Below are positions 16,476-24,695 of a DNA stretch of 43,726 bases, one piece after another (positions within the stretch are counted from its first letter, which is position 1; each line of letters opens with the position of its first letter). The notes below the pieces were generated by a model. The model had not been told where the DNA came from, did no database searches, and was given only the letters and a program-made list of their open reading frames with translations. The translations under genes and the position numbers were made by a program. Location of the stretch: contig CALXUV010000001.1 in assembly GCA_944391815.1 (NCBI GenBank), positions 1 through 43,726 on the forward strand. The letters are read 5' to 3'. The stretch comes from an uncultured Clostridia bacterium (lineage in GTDB: Bacteria; Bacillota; Clostridia; Oscillospirales; CAG-272).

Positions 16476-17327
16476 TCAGATGTTTCCGCTGATTTTCAGA
16501 ATTCCGACGCCAGGTGTGACATTTATCAGCCCGGTCGATTTATCCTGATCGTAAGTTGCGGCGGCAACCGTCAGTTTTCCTGAGATTGTCATGAAGTCGC
16601 CCGTTTCCGGATTATACTGATAGTCAACATCTTTGGTAAGCGTCTGCGAATTGTAAGTTACCGTTATATTTTTCAGAATCGGATCGAATATATCGGTTAC
16701 AACAACTTTGTCTTCGGGTTCGGCAGCAGTATTGCCGTTGTTTTCGATAACAAAGGTGTAAGTCAACTGACCGTTTTCCGCAACGCTTGACGGACAGATG
16801 GCTTTGCTTATTGAAAGTATAGCACTTTCTTCCGCTTTGACAGAAGATGAAACTGTTATATCGGAAATATTGCTTCCGCAGATGACAGCGGTGTTTACTA
16901 TTTCCGCACCTTTATCTAACGGCGCAAAACGGTTGACCTGAGCCTGATAAATCAGAAGCGCATTTCCGTTTGCGGGAATGCTTAAATTGCAAATTTCAAG
17001 CGGGGAATAAGATTTTATTTCAGGAGCAGGTTGCAGTATACCGTTTATAAATAGTTTAAGGGAATTGTTTATATAAGTGAGCGGTACGAGTTCCGTCGAA
17101 CAGAAGTTATACTTTCCCAGATTATCGGTTATTTTTATATCGGAATACGGCATATTTCCGGAATTTACAACCGAAATTACGTAGGTCAGTATTTCATTCT
17201 GTGTATAAGAAGCGGAAACAGCGTATTTGTCTGCACTCAGTACCTCAACGATTTCACCCGTGACCACATTTGAATTCGTAACGGTATTGTTATAATATAA
17301 GGTAGCCTGATTATAAAATACAGCCAT
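16476..17327 (-). CDS. DUF11-domain repeat protein
   Basis: A 283-residue protein with two DUF11-like beta-sandwich units. Unit one spans about 20-135 (typical L-T-Y-V-I-S-V-V-N-S-G-N near 47-58 and I-T-D-N-L near 66-70). Unit two spans about 170-280 (L-T-Y-T-F-V-I-E-N-N-G-N, then V-V-T-D-I-F-D). DUF11 units are normally found in secreted or cell-wall proteins. Here there is no signal peptide, no sortase motif and no membrane segment: the chain begins M-A-V-F-Y-N-Q-A-T-L directly. It has a sound SD (AAAGGAA) and its own promoter, so it does not look like a truncated gene. Function unknown; a non-classically exported or structural protein is possible. Confidence 0.75.
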   Translation of the reverse strand: MAVFYNQATLYYNNTVTNSNVVTGEIVEVLSADKYAVSASYTQNEILTYVISVVNSGNMPYSDIKITDNLGKYNFCSTELVPLTYINNSLKLFINGILQPAPEIKSYSPLEICNLSIPANGNALLIYQAQVNRFAPLDKGAEIVNTAVICGSNISDITVSSSVKAEESAILSISKAICPSSVAENGQLTYTFVIENNGNTAAEPEDKVVVTDIFDPILKNITVTYNSQTLTKDVDYQYNPETGDFMTISGKLTVAAATYDQDKSTGLINVTPGVGILKISGNI

Positions 17328-17376
17328 ACATATTTCCTTTCATAATAGAAAAACTTCCGGGAAAAGTCCCTGCTAC

Positions 17377-17405
17377 ATTATATGTAAAAAAAATATATAT
17401 GCCAA
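17377..17405 (-). promoter_or_regulatory. Promoter of the DUF11 gene
   Basis: Minus-strand TTGGCA (17400-17405), 17-base spacer, TATAAT (17377-17382). It is divergent from the pst promoter, with about 48 bases between it and the first Pho repeat. Confidence 0.75.
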
Positions 17406-17452
17406 CGAAACCCGAATATATTTTAACCATGAAGAGATACTAAAAATAAGAC

Positions 17453-17507
17453 TTAACACAGAGTTAACACAGCTGAGATTTCACAGTTAACACACGGGTG
17501 ATAAAAT
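17453..17507 (+). promoter_or_regulatory. Pho-box promoter of the pst operon
   Basis: Direct TTAACA repeats at 17453-17458 and 17464-17469 (11-base period), a third at 17487-17492, and a TTCACA at 17480-17485. The Gram-positive PhoP box is TT(A/T/C)ACA repeated with about 5-base gaps, so the first pair is an exact match. A -10-like TAAAAT sits at 17502-17507, and no good -35 is present, as expected for an activator-dependent promoter. The likely activator is the PhoP encoded at the end of this operon. Confidence 0.8.
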
Positions 17508-17537
17508 GCAGACATCAAACGAAAAGGAGAAAATAAC

Positions 17538-18395
17538 ATGAAAAAGAAAATAGTGGCAATACTGATGACATGCGTAACAGTGCTTATGCTGTTTTGCAGT
17601 TGCGGCGGTGGAATGAGCGGTATAACGGTAATAACCAGAGAAAAGGGTTCCGGAACAAGAAGCGCTTTCATTGAGATCACCGGAATCGAAGCTAAGAACG
17701 AAGAGGGAACAAAAGTCGACAGAACAATGGCTGAAGCTGAAACACAAAGCAGCACGGCGGCAGTAATAACCAGTGTAAGCAATACGAAAAATGCCGTAGG
17801 TTATATATCTCTCGGATCTCTTGACGATACGGTAAAAGCAGTAAAGGTTGACGGAGTAGAAGCAACTGTTGAAAACGTCAAAAACGGAACATACAAGCTT
17901 GCAAGACCTTTCAATATAGCTTACAAGGGAGAGCTTGATGCTGCAACTCAGGACTTTATTAACTTCATAATGAGCTCAAACGGACAGAGCATAATAGAAG
18001 AGGACGGCTACATCAAGATAAAAGACGACGCAACCGCCTACACTTCTTCAAACCTTAGCGGAACAGTTAAAATAGCAGGTTCGTCTTCGGTTTCTCCGGT
18101 TATGGGCAAGTTAAGAGAGGCTTATATAGCTCTCAATCCCAATGTATCGATAGACATCCAGACAAGTGATTCTACAACAGGTATGAATGAAGCTGCGGAA
18201 AAGCCCGGTACCATCGGTATGGCTTCAAGAGAAGTAAAGCAGAGTGAACTTGACAAAGGACTTACCGGACTTACCATAGCTAAAGACGGAATTGCGGTAA
18301 TAGTAAATAAAGAAAACGAATGTTCCGACCTTACACTCGAGCAGATAACAAAAATCTACATCGGTGAAGTAAAAGAGTGGTCCGGACTTAACTGA
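17538..18395 (+). CDS. pstS: Phosphate-binding lipoprotein PstS, circularly permuted
   Basis: A 285-residue ABC-transporter binding protein. A signal peptide (1-21) ends at Cys22 (F-C-S-C), so it is a membrane-anchored lipoprotein that captures phosphate. The domain order is unusual. Residues 29-162 are what is normally the second half of PstS (I-T-V-I-T-R-E-K-G-S-G-T-R near 29-41, A-V-G-Y-I-S-L-G-S-L near 86-95, ending G-Y-I-K-I). Residues 175-285 are the normal first half (V-K-I-A-G-S-S-S-V-S-P-V near 177-188, then S-D-S-T-T-G-M, and D-G-I-A-V-I-V-N). Both sets of phosphate ligand loops are present, so a working circular permutant is likely. The SD is AAGGAG. It is the first gene of the pst-pho operon. 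Confidence 0.9.
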   Translation: MKKKIVAILMTCVTVLMLFCSCGGGMSGITVITREKGSGTRSAFIEITGIEAKNEEGTKVDRTMAEAETQSSTAAVITSVSNTKNAVGYISLGSLDDTVKAVKVDGVEATVENVKNGTYKLARPFNIAYKGELDAATQDFINFIMSSNGQSIIEEDGYIKIKDDATAYTSSNLSGTVKIAGSSSVSPVMGKLREAYIALNPNVSIDIQTSDSTTGMNEAAEKPGTIGMASREVKQSELDKGLTGLTIAKDGIAVIVNKENECSDLTLEQITKIYIGEVKEWSGLN

Positions 18396-18408
18396 CGACA
18401 AAATACTG

Positions 18409-18451
18409 AAAGGGCCGGCGCAGCAAACAGAACAGCGCGCTGGTCCCTTTT
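18409..18451 (+). terminator. Imperfect hairpin between pstS and pstC (possible attenuator)
   Basis: AAAGGG...CC.GGCGC pairs with GCGC.GCTGG.TCCCTTT, with one bulge, and is followed by four T at 18448-18451. It probably ends part of the transcripts or protects the pstS 3' end, giving more PstS than membrane components. The short T run makes full termination unlikely. Confidence 0.5.
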
Positions 18452-18473
18452 GCCGTACGGGGGAAAGCAAAGA

Positions 18474-19397
18474 ATGGCAGTAATTAAAGAGAGAGTAATG
18501 AAATACGTGTTTATGCTTACCGCTACAATAAGCATTCTTGCGGTACTGCTTATATGCTATTTCATTTTTGCAAACAGTATTCCCGCGATTAACGAAATAG
18601 GAATAATAAATTTCCTGTTCGGGAAAATATGGGATCCCGATCAGGATCTTTACGGAATACTTCCGATGATAATCGGTAGTATCTATGTAACAGCGGGAGC
18701 TATAATTGTCGGGGTTCCGATAGGACTTATGAGTGCGGTTTTCATGGCGTTTTACTGTCCGGCAAAAATATACCGTCCGCTTAAATCGGCAATAGAGTTG
18801 CTTGCGGGAATACCTTCGGTAGTTTACGGTTTCTTCGGACTTGTAGTAATTGTGCCGGTGATACAGAAGATATTCGGAACCAGCGGAAAAGGAGTCCTGA
18901 CGGCATCTCTTATGCTCGGGATGATGATTTTGCCTACAATAATCAATATAAGTGAATCGGCTCTGCGAAGTGTACCGACAAGTTATTACGAAGGAGCACT
19001 TGCACTTGGTGCTACGCACGAAAGAAGCGTTTTCAGCGCAGTTTTTCCTGCCGCAAAATCCGGAATACTCGCTGCTGTGATACTCGGAGTCGGAAGGGCA
19101 ATCGGAGAAACCATGGCAGTTATACTTATCGCAGGAAATCAGACAGTTATACCCAAAAGTATTCTGTCCGGAGTCAGAACTATGACGGCGCACATAGTTA
19201 TGGAAATGGGATATGCGCAGGATCTTCACAGGGAAGCACTAATAGCAACTGCGGCGGTACTATTCGTCTTTATTCTTATTATAAATCTTTGTTTTTCCGC
19301 AGTTAAATCGAGTTCAGAGCGTGAAGGCAAAAAAAATAAAAAGAAAATAAGTACAGAAAAAGGCGACGGAAAGGAGGCGACCGGCAATGAAGGCTGA
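18474..19397 (+). CDS. pstC: Phosphate ABC transporter permease PstC
   Basis: A 307-residue inner-membrane permease with about six transmembrane helices, the first at about 10-32. The cytoplasmic coupling loop E-G-A-L-A-L-G-A-T (about 172-180) is the EAA-like motif that contacts PstB. The segment L-A-G-I-P-S-V-V-Y-G-F-F-G is strongly conserved in PstC/PstA. The ATG at 18474 is preferred over the TTG eight codons earlier because a GGGGGAAAG SD precedes it. The C-terminus is long and lysine-rich. Its stop overlaps the pstA start by 11 bases, so the two are translationally coupled. Confidence 0.95.
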   Translation: MAVIKERVMKYVFMLTATISILAVLLICYFIFANSIPAINEIGIINFLFGKIWDPDQDLYGILPMIIGSIYVTAGAIIVGVPIGLMSAVFMAFYCPAKIYRPLKSAIELLAGIPSVVYGFFGLVVIVPVIQKIFGTSGKGVLTASLMLGMMILPTIINISESALRSVPTSYYEGALALGATHERSVFSAVFPAAKSGILAAVILGVGRAIGETMAVILIAGNQTVIPKSILSGVRTMTAHIVMEMGYAQDLHREALIATAAVLFVFILIINLCFSAVKSSSEREGKKNKKKISTEKGDGKEATGNEG

Positions 19398-20268
19398 AAC
19401 ACAGAACAGGGGAATTAATTATGTAAGTCTGAAACAGAAACTCAGCAATTACAGAAAGCATAAAGTTTCTTTTGTGATAATGCTTTTGGTGTTCGGATGT
19501 ATGCTTATAACTCTGCTTTCCGTTCTTGTTCTTATACTTTACATTCTGATAAAAGGAATACCAAATCTGAGACCGTCGCTGTTTTCACCGGTTTATACAG
19601 AGGATAACGTTTCTATGTTGCCGGCTATAATCAATACAGTTATAATGACATTGATGTCACTCGGAGTAGCGGTTCCGATAGGAATATTCACAGCAATTTA
19701 CCTTGTCGAATACGCAGCTAAGGGAAATAAACTTGTCAAAGTAATAAGGATAACTGCTGAAACTCTTTCGGGAATCCCGTCGATAGTATACGGACTTTTC
19801 GGATATCTGTTTTTTAATCTTGCGCTTAAATTCGACTATTCACTGCTTGGCGGTGCGCTTACGCTTTCAATAATGATCCTTCCTGTTATAATCAGAACAA
19901 CCGAGGAGGCTTTGCTCGCAGTTCCCGATTCCTACCGCGAGGGTGCTTTCGGACTCGGTGCAGGAAGGCTGAGAACTGTTTTCAAAATAGTACTGCCCTC
20001 AGCGGTGTCCGGAATATTTGCCGGTGTTATTCTCAGTATGGGAAGAATAATAGGCGAGACAGCGGCGCTCATCTACACTTCCGGAACAGCAACCAACATA
20101 CCGAAAAACGTAATGGGCTCGGGCAGAACGCTGTCTATTCATCTTTATGTGCTGATGAACGAAGGACTGCACATAAATGAAGCGTATGCTACTGCTGTCG
20201 TCATACTTGTTTTTGTACTGATACTGAACTTTCTCAGCGGCAAAGTTGCTAAAAAATTAAAAAACTGA
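19387..20268 (+). CDS. pstA: Phosphate ABC transporter permease PstA
   Basis: A 293-residue membrane permease that pairs with PstC to form the phosphate channel. Visible features: an N-terminal transmembrane helix at about 27-52, the conserved L-S-G-I-P-S-I-V-Y-G-L-F-G segment, and the coupling loop R-E-G-A-F-G-L-G-A. Its SD (AAGGAGG, 19371-19377) lies inside the pstC end. A gap of about 120 bases, with no obvious terminator, separates it from pstB. Confidence 0.95.
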   Translation: MKAETQNRGINYVSLKQKLSNYRKHKVSFVIMLLVFGCMLITLLSVLVLILYILIKGIPNLRPSLFSPVYTEDNVSMLPAIINTVIMTLMSLGVAVPIGIFTAIYLVEYAAKGNKLVKVIRITAETLSGIPSIVYGLFGYLFFNLALKFDYSLLGGALTLSIMILPVIIRTTEEALLAVPDSYREGAFGLGAGRLRTVFKIVLPSAVSGIFAGVILSMGRIIGETAALIYTSGTATNIPKNVMGSGRTLSIHLYVLMNEGLHINEAYATAVVILVFVLILNFLSGKVAKKLKN

Positions 20269-20387
20269 AAAAGAATCAGTCGGAAAATAAAATTGATACC
20301 GATTCTGTCGGTAAGCACAGTTTGATTTTAAGGCAGCGGAAAATGTGTTAATTTCACGGTTATTTTTGCAATAAACAGAGGTTTAAT

Positions 20388-21137
20388 ATGGAAAAATTCA
20401 GAATAGAAAATTTGGACCTGTACTACGGTGATTTCAAAGCACTGAAAAACGTAAATCTATCCATTCCGGCAGGCAATATTACGGCTTTTATCGGGCCATC
20501 GGGATGCGGAAAGTCGACACTTCTCAAATCTCTCAACAGAATGAACGATCTGATTCAGGGATGCAGAATAGAGGGTAAGATCACACTTGACGGCGAGGAT
20601 ATATACGGAGATATGGATACCGGACACTTAAGAAAAAGAGTGGGAATGGTGTTTCAGAAACCGAATCCTTTCCCGATGAGTATTTACGATAACATAGCAT
20701 TCGGTCCGAGAACTCACGGCATCAGATCCAAAGTAAAACTTGACGAAATAGTTGAGCGGTCGCTCAGAAACGCCGCAATCTGGGACGAAGTCAAGGACAG
20801 ACTGAAAAAAAGCGCACTTGGCCTTTCCGGAGGACAGCAGCAGAGACTTTGTATAGCCAGAGCTTTGGCGGTAGAACCTGAAGTTTTGCTTATGGATGAG
20901 CCGACATCAGCTCTCGATCCTATTTCAACATCGAAAATTGAAGAGCTTGCTCTTGACTTAAAAGAAAAATATACTATAATAATAGTGACGCACAATATGC
21001 AGCAAGCTGTAAGAATTGCAGACAAAACAGCATTTTTCCTGCTCGGTGAGGTAATAGAGTACAGCGATACCGAGCAAATGTTTGATACACCGAAAGACAA
21101 GAGAACCGAAGATTATATTACCGGAAGATTCGGCTGA
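20388..21137 (+). CDS. pstB: Phosphate ABC transporter ATP-binding protein PstB
   Basis: A 249-residue ATPase driving phosphate import. It has Walker [10 protein letters not shown] (33-41) followed by the PstB-typical [11 protein letters not shown], a Q-loop ([10 protein letters not shown]), the signature L-S-G-G-Q-Q-Q-R, Walker [14 protein letters not shown] and the switch His in V-T-H-N-M. The length and motifs are standard. It ends 19 bases before phoU. Confidence 0.97.
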   Translation: MEKFRIENLDLYYGDFKALKNVNLSIPAGNITAFIGPSGCGKSTLLKSLNRMNDLIQGCRIEGKITLDGEDIYGDMDTGHLRKRVGMVFQKPNPFPMSIYDNIAFGPRTHGIRSKVKLDEIVERSLRNAAIWDEVKDRLKKSALGLSGGQQQRLCIARALAVEPEVLLMDEPTSALDPISTSKIEELALDLKEKYTIIIVTHNMQQAVRIADKTAFFLLGEVIEYSDTEQMFDTPKDKRTEDYITGRFG

Positions 21138-21156
21138 TTTTAACGGAGGGGAAAAA

Positions 21157-21816
21157 GTGAGAAAGAATTTTGATAGTCAGCTTGATACGCTTAGCACTGA
21201 GCTTATAACGATGGGGGCAATGTGTGAGGAAGCCATTTCGTATTCGTCGAAAGCTTTGCTTGAACACGAGGAAAGCCTGATAAAAAAAGTTTTCGAGACA
21301 GACAGAATGATCGATGAAAAAGAACGGGAAATCGAGGGTAAATCAATGAGAATGCTGCTTCAACAGCAGCCGGTAGCAAGAGACCTGAGAACTATATCTG
21401 CGGCTCTCCGTATGATTTCCGATATGGAAAGAATAGGGGATCAGGCAGCGGATATAGCGGAAATATCACAGTATGTCACCGAAAACAACCTGCTTGTTAA
21501 GGTTCATATCGCTGAAATGTCCGAGCATGCAATCAAAATGGTGAAAGACAGCGTCGATTCATTTGTTCGGAAAGACATTGAAACAGTAAAAAATGTCATT
21601 TCGCACGACGATATAGTGGACGGATTGTTTTTGCAGGTAAAATCGGAGCTTACCAAGGTTATAAGTGAAACTCCGGAAAAAGCGACTTTGTGTCTTGACC
21701 TTCTGATGATTGCAAAATATCTTGAAAGGATAGCCGATCACGCAGTAAATATAGCAGAATGGGTGGAGTATTCCATCACAGGAGTACATGTCACGGATGA
21801 GGTGCCGCGCGTCTGA
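21157..21816 (+). CDS. phoU: Phosphate signalling regulator PhoU
   Basis: A 219-residue all-helical protein made of two PhoU repeats. Their metal-binding motifs are visible as M-E-R-I-G-D-Q-A-A-D (first repeat) and L-E-R-I-A-D-H-A-V-N (second). PhoU links PstB to the PhoR kinase and represses the regulon when phosphate is plentiful. The start is taken as GTG at 21157 because a GGAGGGG SD (21145-21151) precedes it; the in-frame ATG at 21082 lies inside pstB and has no SD. Confidence 0.93.
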   Translation: MRKNFDSQLDTLSTELITMGAMCEEAISYSSKALLEHEESLIKKVFETDRMIDEKEREIEGKSMRMLLQQQPVARDLRTISAALRMISDMERIGDQAADIAEISQYVTENNLLVKVHIAEMSEHAIKMVKDSVDSFVRKDIETVKNVISHDDIVDGLFLQVKSELTKVISETPEKATLCLDLLMIAKYLERIADHAVNIAEWVEYSITGVHVTDEVPRV

Positions 21817-21837
21817 TTTAATAAGGAGCGACTGAAT

Positions 21838-22524
21838 ATGATATATTTCGTTGAAGATGACAATAATATAAGAAAACTTGTAAGTTACGCACTTAACAGC
21901 AATGGAATAGAGGCGGTTGGATTTGAACTCCCGTCTGAATTCTGGAAAAAAATGAAAGAGCAGCTCCCTTCGCTGATTCTTCTTGATATAATGTTGCCCG
22001 AAGAGGATGGAATAGCTATACTGGAAAAACTGAAAAAAGACGAATTTACAAATAAAATTCCGGTCATAATGCTTACGGCGAAAACTTCAGAATATGACAA
22101 GGTTTACGGACTTGACAGCGGTGCTGACGATTATATTACAAAACCATTCAGTATGATGGAGCTTATAGCGCGTATTAAGGCTTTGCTACGCAGATCAGGT
22201 TTTTCTCCGTCTGAAACAGAAAAGGAAGAATACAGTGTTAACGGACTGAGAATATCTGTACCGCAGCATACGGTGACAGTAGACGGCAAACCGGTAAATC
22301 TTGCTCTGAAGGAATTTGAGCTTTTGCTTGCAATAGTCAAAGCCGACGGAAGAGTTTGTACGAGAAATTATCTGCTCGAAAATATCTGGGGTTATGAATT
22401 TGACGGAGAGAGCAGGACTGTTGACGTACATATCAGAAAACTCCGTGCAAAGCTCGGCGAGGACGAAAAAGAAGAGAAGATAATCGAAACGGTAAAAGGA
22501 ATCGGGTATAAACTAAAAAAATAA
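21838..22524 (+). CDS. phoP: Phosphate response regulator (PhoP/PhoB type)
   Basis: A 228-residue OmpR-family regulator. The receiver domain (1-118) has acidic residues E5/D6/D7, the phosphoacceptor Asp in L-L-D-I-M-L-P (about residue 45), T-A (79-80) and the Lys of T-K-P-F (about 100). The C-terminal winged-helix domain (about 130-228) has L-K-E-F-E-L-L and a terminal G-I-G-Y-K-L. It most likely binds the TTAACA repeats in front of pstS and so controls its own operon. SD: AAGGAG. It is followed after 25 bases by the kinase. Confidence 0.93.
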   Translation: MIYFVEDDNNIRKLVSYALNSNGIEAVGFELPSEFWKKMKEQLPSLILLDIMLPEEDGIAILEKLKKDEFTNKIPVIMLTAKTSEYDKVYGLDSGADDYITKPFSMMELIARIKALLRRSGFSPSETEKEEYSVNGLRISVPQHTVTVDGKPVNLALKEFELLLAIVKADGRVCTRNYLLENIWGYEFDGESRTVDVHIRKLRAKLGEDEKEEKIIETVKGIGYKLKK

Positions 22525-22549
22525 CAGATATGCGAAAGGTAAAACCGAA

Positions 22550-24217
22550 ATGAGTAAAAAAATATTCCGCTCAATTTGTCTGGTGGCGTTAGCGGTTCTG
22601 ATAGTTTCAGTTCTGTTTTTATCCGGAATAATGACAAGAGCCTTTGAAAAGCAGGTGATGGCGGAAATGCAGACGGAGACCGAATATCTGATTTACGGAT
22701 ATAAAATGCAGGGAAGCACATTCCTCGATACCGTAAAGGATGTAAACAAAAGAATAACCGTTATTTCGCCTGACGGAACTGTGCTTTACGACAATAAGGC
22801 CAACAGCGACGAAATGGAGAATCATCTGGAAAGAGAAGAGGTTCAGTCTGCTATTAAAACCGGGTCTGGATTTAGCAGCAGATTGTCTCCCTCCCTGTCT
22901 GAAAAAACAATATATTACGCAAAACTTATGGAAGATGGCAATATTATGCGACTTTCAGTTACTGAGAGTATTATTTATCTTCTTATAAAAGAAAGCATGC
23001 CGGCAGTGATATCAACAGCAGTGCTTACCGTAATAGCAGCGGCGCTTCTTGCCCACAAAGCCGCTGAAATAATAGTCAGACCTATAAATAATATCGATCC
23101 GGAAAACCCTGATGTAAATGAGGTTTATGATGAAATATCACCGCTCGTCTATAATCTTAATAAACAGAAAATGCTGCTGAAAAATCAGATCGAGGAAGCA
23201 CAGAGAAAGCAGAAAGAGTTTTCTCTGATTACCGACAATATGAAAGAAGGCATCATTATTGCCGATAGTCAAAAAAGAATTCTTTTTTATAATCCTGCGG
23301 CTTTGCACTTGCTTCAGAGCAGTAAACCTACTGATAATACGTCTGTATATTCGCTGAACAGAAGCGAGGTGTTCAGAAATGCGGTTGAAAAAGCGTTAAA
23401 CGGTGAAATGAGCGATGAACTGTTAAAAACCGAAAACGGGATCTGCCGTGTTATCGGAAGCCCTTCCTCTGAAGCAACCGGAAGCGTAGGAGCAGTAATA
23501 ATTGTAATGGATGTGACAGAGATCGAGGAAAGAGAAAAGCTGAGACGGGAATTTACTGCAAATGTTTCGCACGAACTGAAAACTCCGCTTACTTCAATTT
23601 CAGGTTTTGCTGAGCTTATGAAAACCGGAACCGTCAGTTCAGGAGACGTAAAAGAATTTTCAGGAGTTATTTACGAGGAAGCGCAAAGGCTTATCACTCT
23701 TGTCAATGATATAATAAAACTATCAGAGCTTGACGAAAATAAAATGAGTGAGAATTTTGAAGCGATTGATCTCAAAGAAATTGCTGATGAAGTAAAAACT
23801 GTTCTTGCGCCATACGCCGCAGAAAAAAAGATAAATTTTGAAGTAGACGGCGAAAATCTCAGAATCTGCGGAAACAAACGGCTTATTTTTGACATTGTTT
23901 ATAATCTGTGCGACAATGCAATCAAGTATAATAAAACGGGGGGCAATGTTTTTGTCTCAGTAAAAAAAGAGGAATCAAAAGTAATCCTTACCGTTCGCGA
24001 TACCGGAATCGGAATCCCGCAAAAGGATACCGAAAGGGTATTTGAAAGGTTTTACCGCGTAGATAAAAACAGATCAAGAGAAATCGGCGGTACAGGTCTT
24101 GGCTTGTCAATTGTCAAACACGCTTGCGCAGTTAACGGTGCGGAAATAAATCTTAAAAGCAGAGAGAACGAGGGAACGGAAGTAACCGTGCTTTTTAAGG
24201 CTTATGACGCCGAATAA
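22550..24217 (+). CDS. phoR: Phosphate sensor histidine kinase (PhoR type)
   Basis: A 555-residue kinase. Transmembrane helix 1 (about 5-27) is followed by an extracytoplasmic segment (about 28-145), helix 2 (about 148-170), a linker coiled coil and a PAS domain (about 225-320, starting S-L-I-T-D-N-M-K-E-G-I). The HisKA domain has the phosphorylated His in N-V-S-H-E-L-K-T-P-L-T, and the HATPase domain has N-L-C-D-N-A-I-K-Y-N, D-T-G-I-G-I-P and G-T-G-L-G-L-S. This is the classical PhoR architecture. It ends the operon; a strong terminator follows at 24475. Confidence 0.93.
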   Translation: MSKKIFRSICLVALAVLIVSVLFLSGIMTRAFEKQVMAEMQTETEYLIYGYKMQGSTFLDTVKDVNKRITVISPDGTVLYDNKANSDEMENHLEREEVQSAIKTGSGFSSRLSPSLSEKTIYYAKLMEDGNIMRLSVTESIIYLLIKESMPAVISTAVLTVIAAALLAHKAAEIIVRPINNIDPENPDVNEVYDEISPLVYNLNKQKMLLKNQIEEAQRKQKEFSLITDNMKEGIIIADSQKRILFYNPAALHLLQSSKPTDNTSVYSLNRSEVFRNAVEKALNGEMSDELLKTENGICRVIGSPSSEATGSVGAVIIVMDVTEIEEREKLRREFTANVSHELKTPLTSISGFAELMKTGTVSSGDVKEFSGVIYEEAQRLITLVNDIIKLSELDENKMSENFEAIDLKEIADEVKTVLAPYAAEKKINFEVDGENLRICGNKRLIFDIVYNLCDNAIKYNKTGGNVFVSVKKEESKVILTVRDTGIGIPQKDTERVFERFYRVDKNRSREIGGTGLGLSIVKHACAVNGAEINLKSRENEGTEVTVLFKAYDAE

Positions 24218-24474
24218 CTCCCATGGAAAACACAAACATATTTAAGTATAACCTTATATTTGAGGCAATTTAAGCTGAAAGTTCAGATCTGTAACCAATA
24301 TAAAATCCTGCTTTGCAGACAAATGACTGAAAAACAACCACGGTGTATATGAAAACTTGTCTTTCCTACAGTTTATCAAAAGAAATTCGCTTAAACTAGG
24401 ACTAATAACAGGACAACTTCAAATGGTCTGATTCATAGCATTGACAAATTCTGAACGCAATGGATAACCATAAC
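24218..24474. other. Intergenic region downstream of phoR, no gene seen
   Basis: AT-rich, with no ORF that has an SD. It contains TTGACA at 24441-24446 with a weak GATAAC 16 bases on (24463-24468), just ahead of the terminator, as at 13810; if used it would give only a very short RNA. Confidence 0.4.
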
Positions 24475-24525
24475 AAAAACCAAGGTCACTTCAAAAAATG
24501 ATTGACCTTGGTTTTTGTTGTTTTT
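24475..24525. terminator. Bidirectional terminator between phoR and the esterase gene
   Basis: A perfect 14-bp stem (24475-24488 with 24503-24516, arms AAAAACCAAGGTCA and complement), a 14-base loop and T-runs on both strands. It lies between convergent genes. Confidence 0.9.
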
Positions 24526-24695
24526 ATATAGCGTAAAAATCAGTTTTTTAAATTTGACTCAACTATTTGAGTTTTTGAATTACAAAAGTAAAAACAGCTG
24601 CTTTAAGTCATATTTTAAAGATATCCACAGGCTTACAGTTTACAGAATTGCTTTTGCTCCCGGATACAATGCTGAATATTATCTGAGCAACAGCA

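Noticed and set aside
18225-19229. 334-residue ORF on the minus strand
   Set aside because: Entirely antisense to pstS/pstC; low-complexity Ser/Tyr/His composition and no SD.
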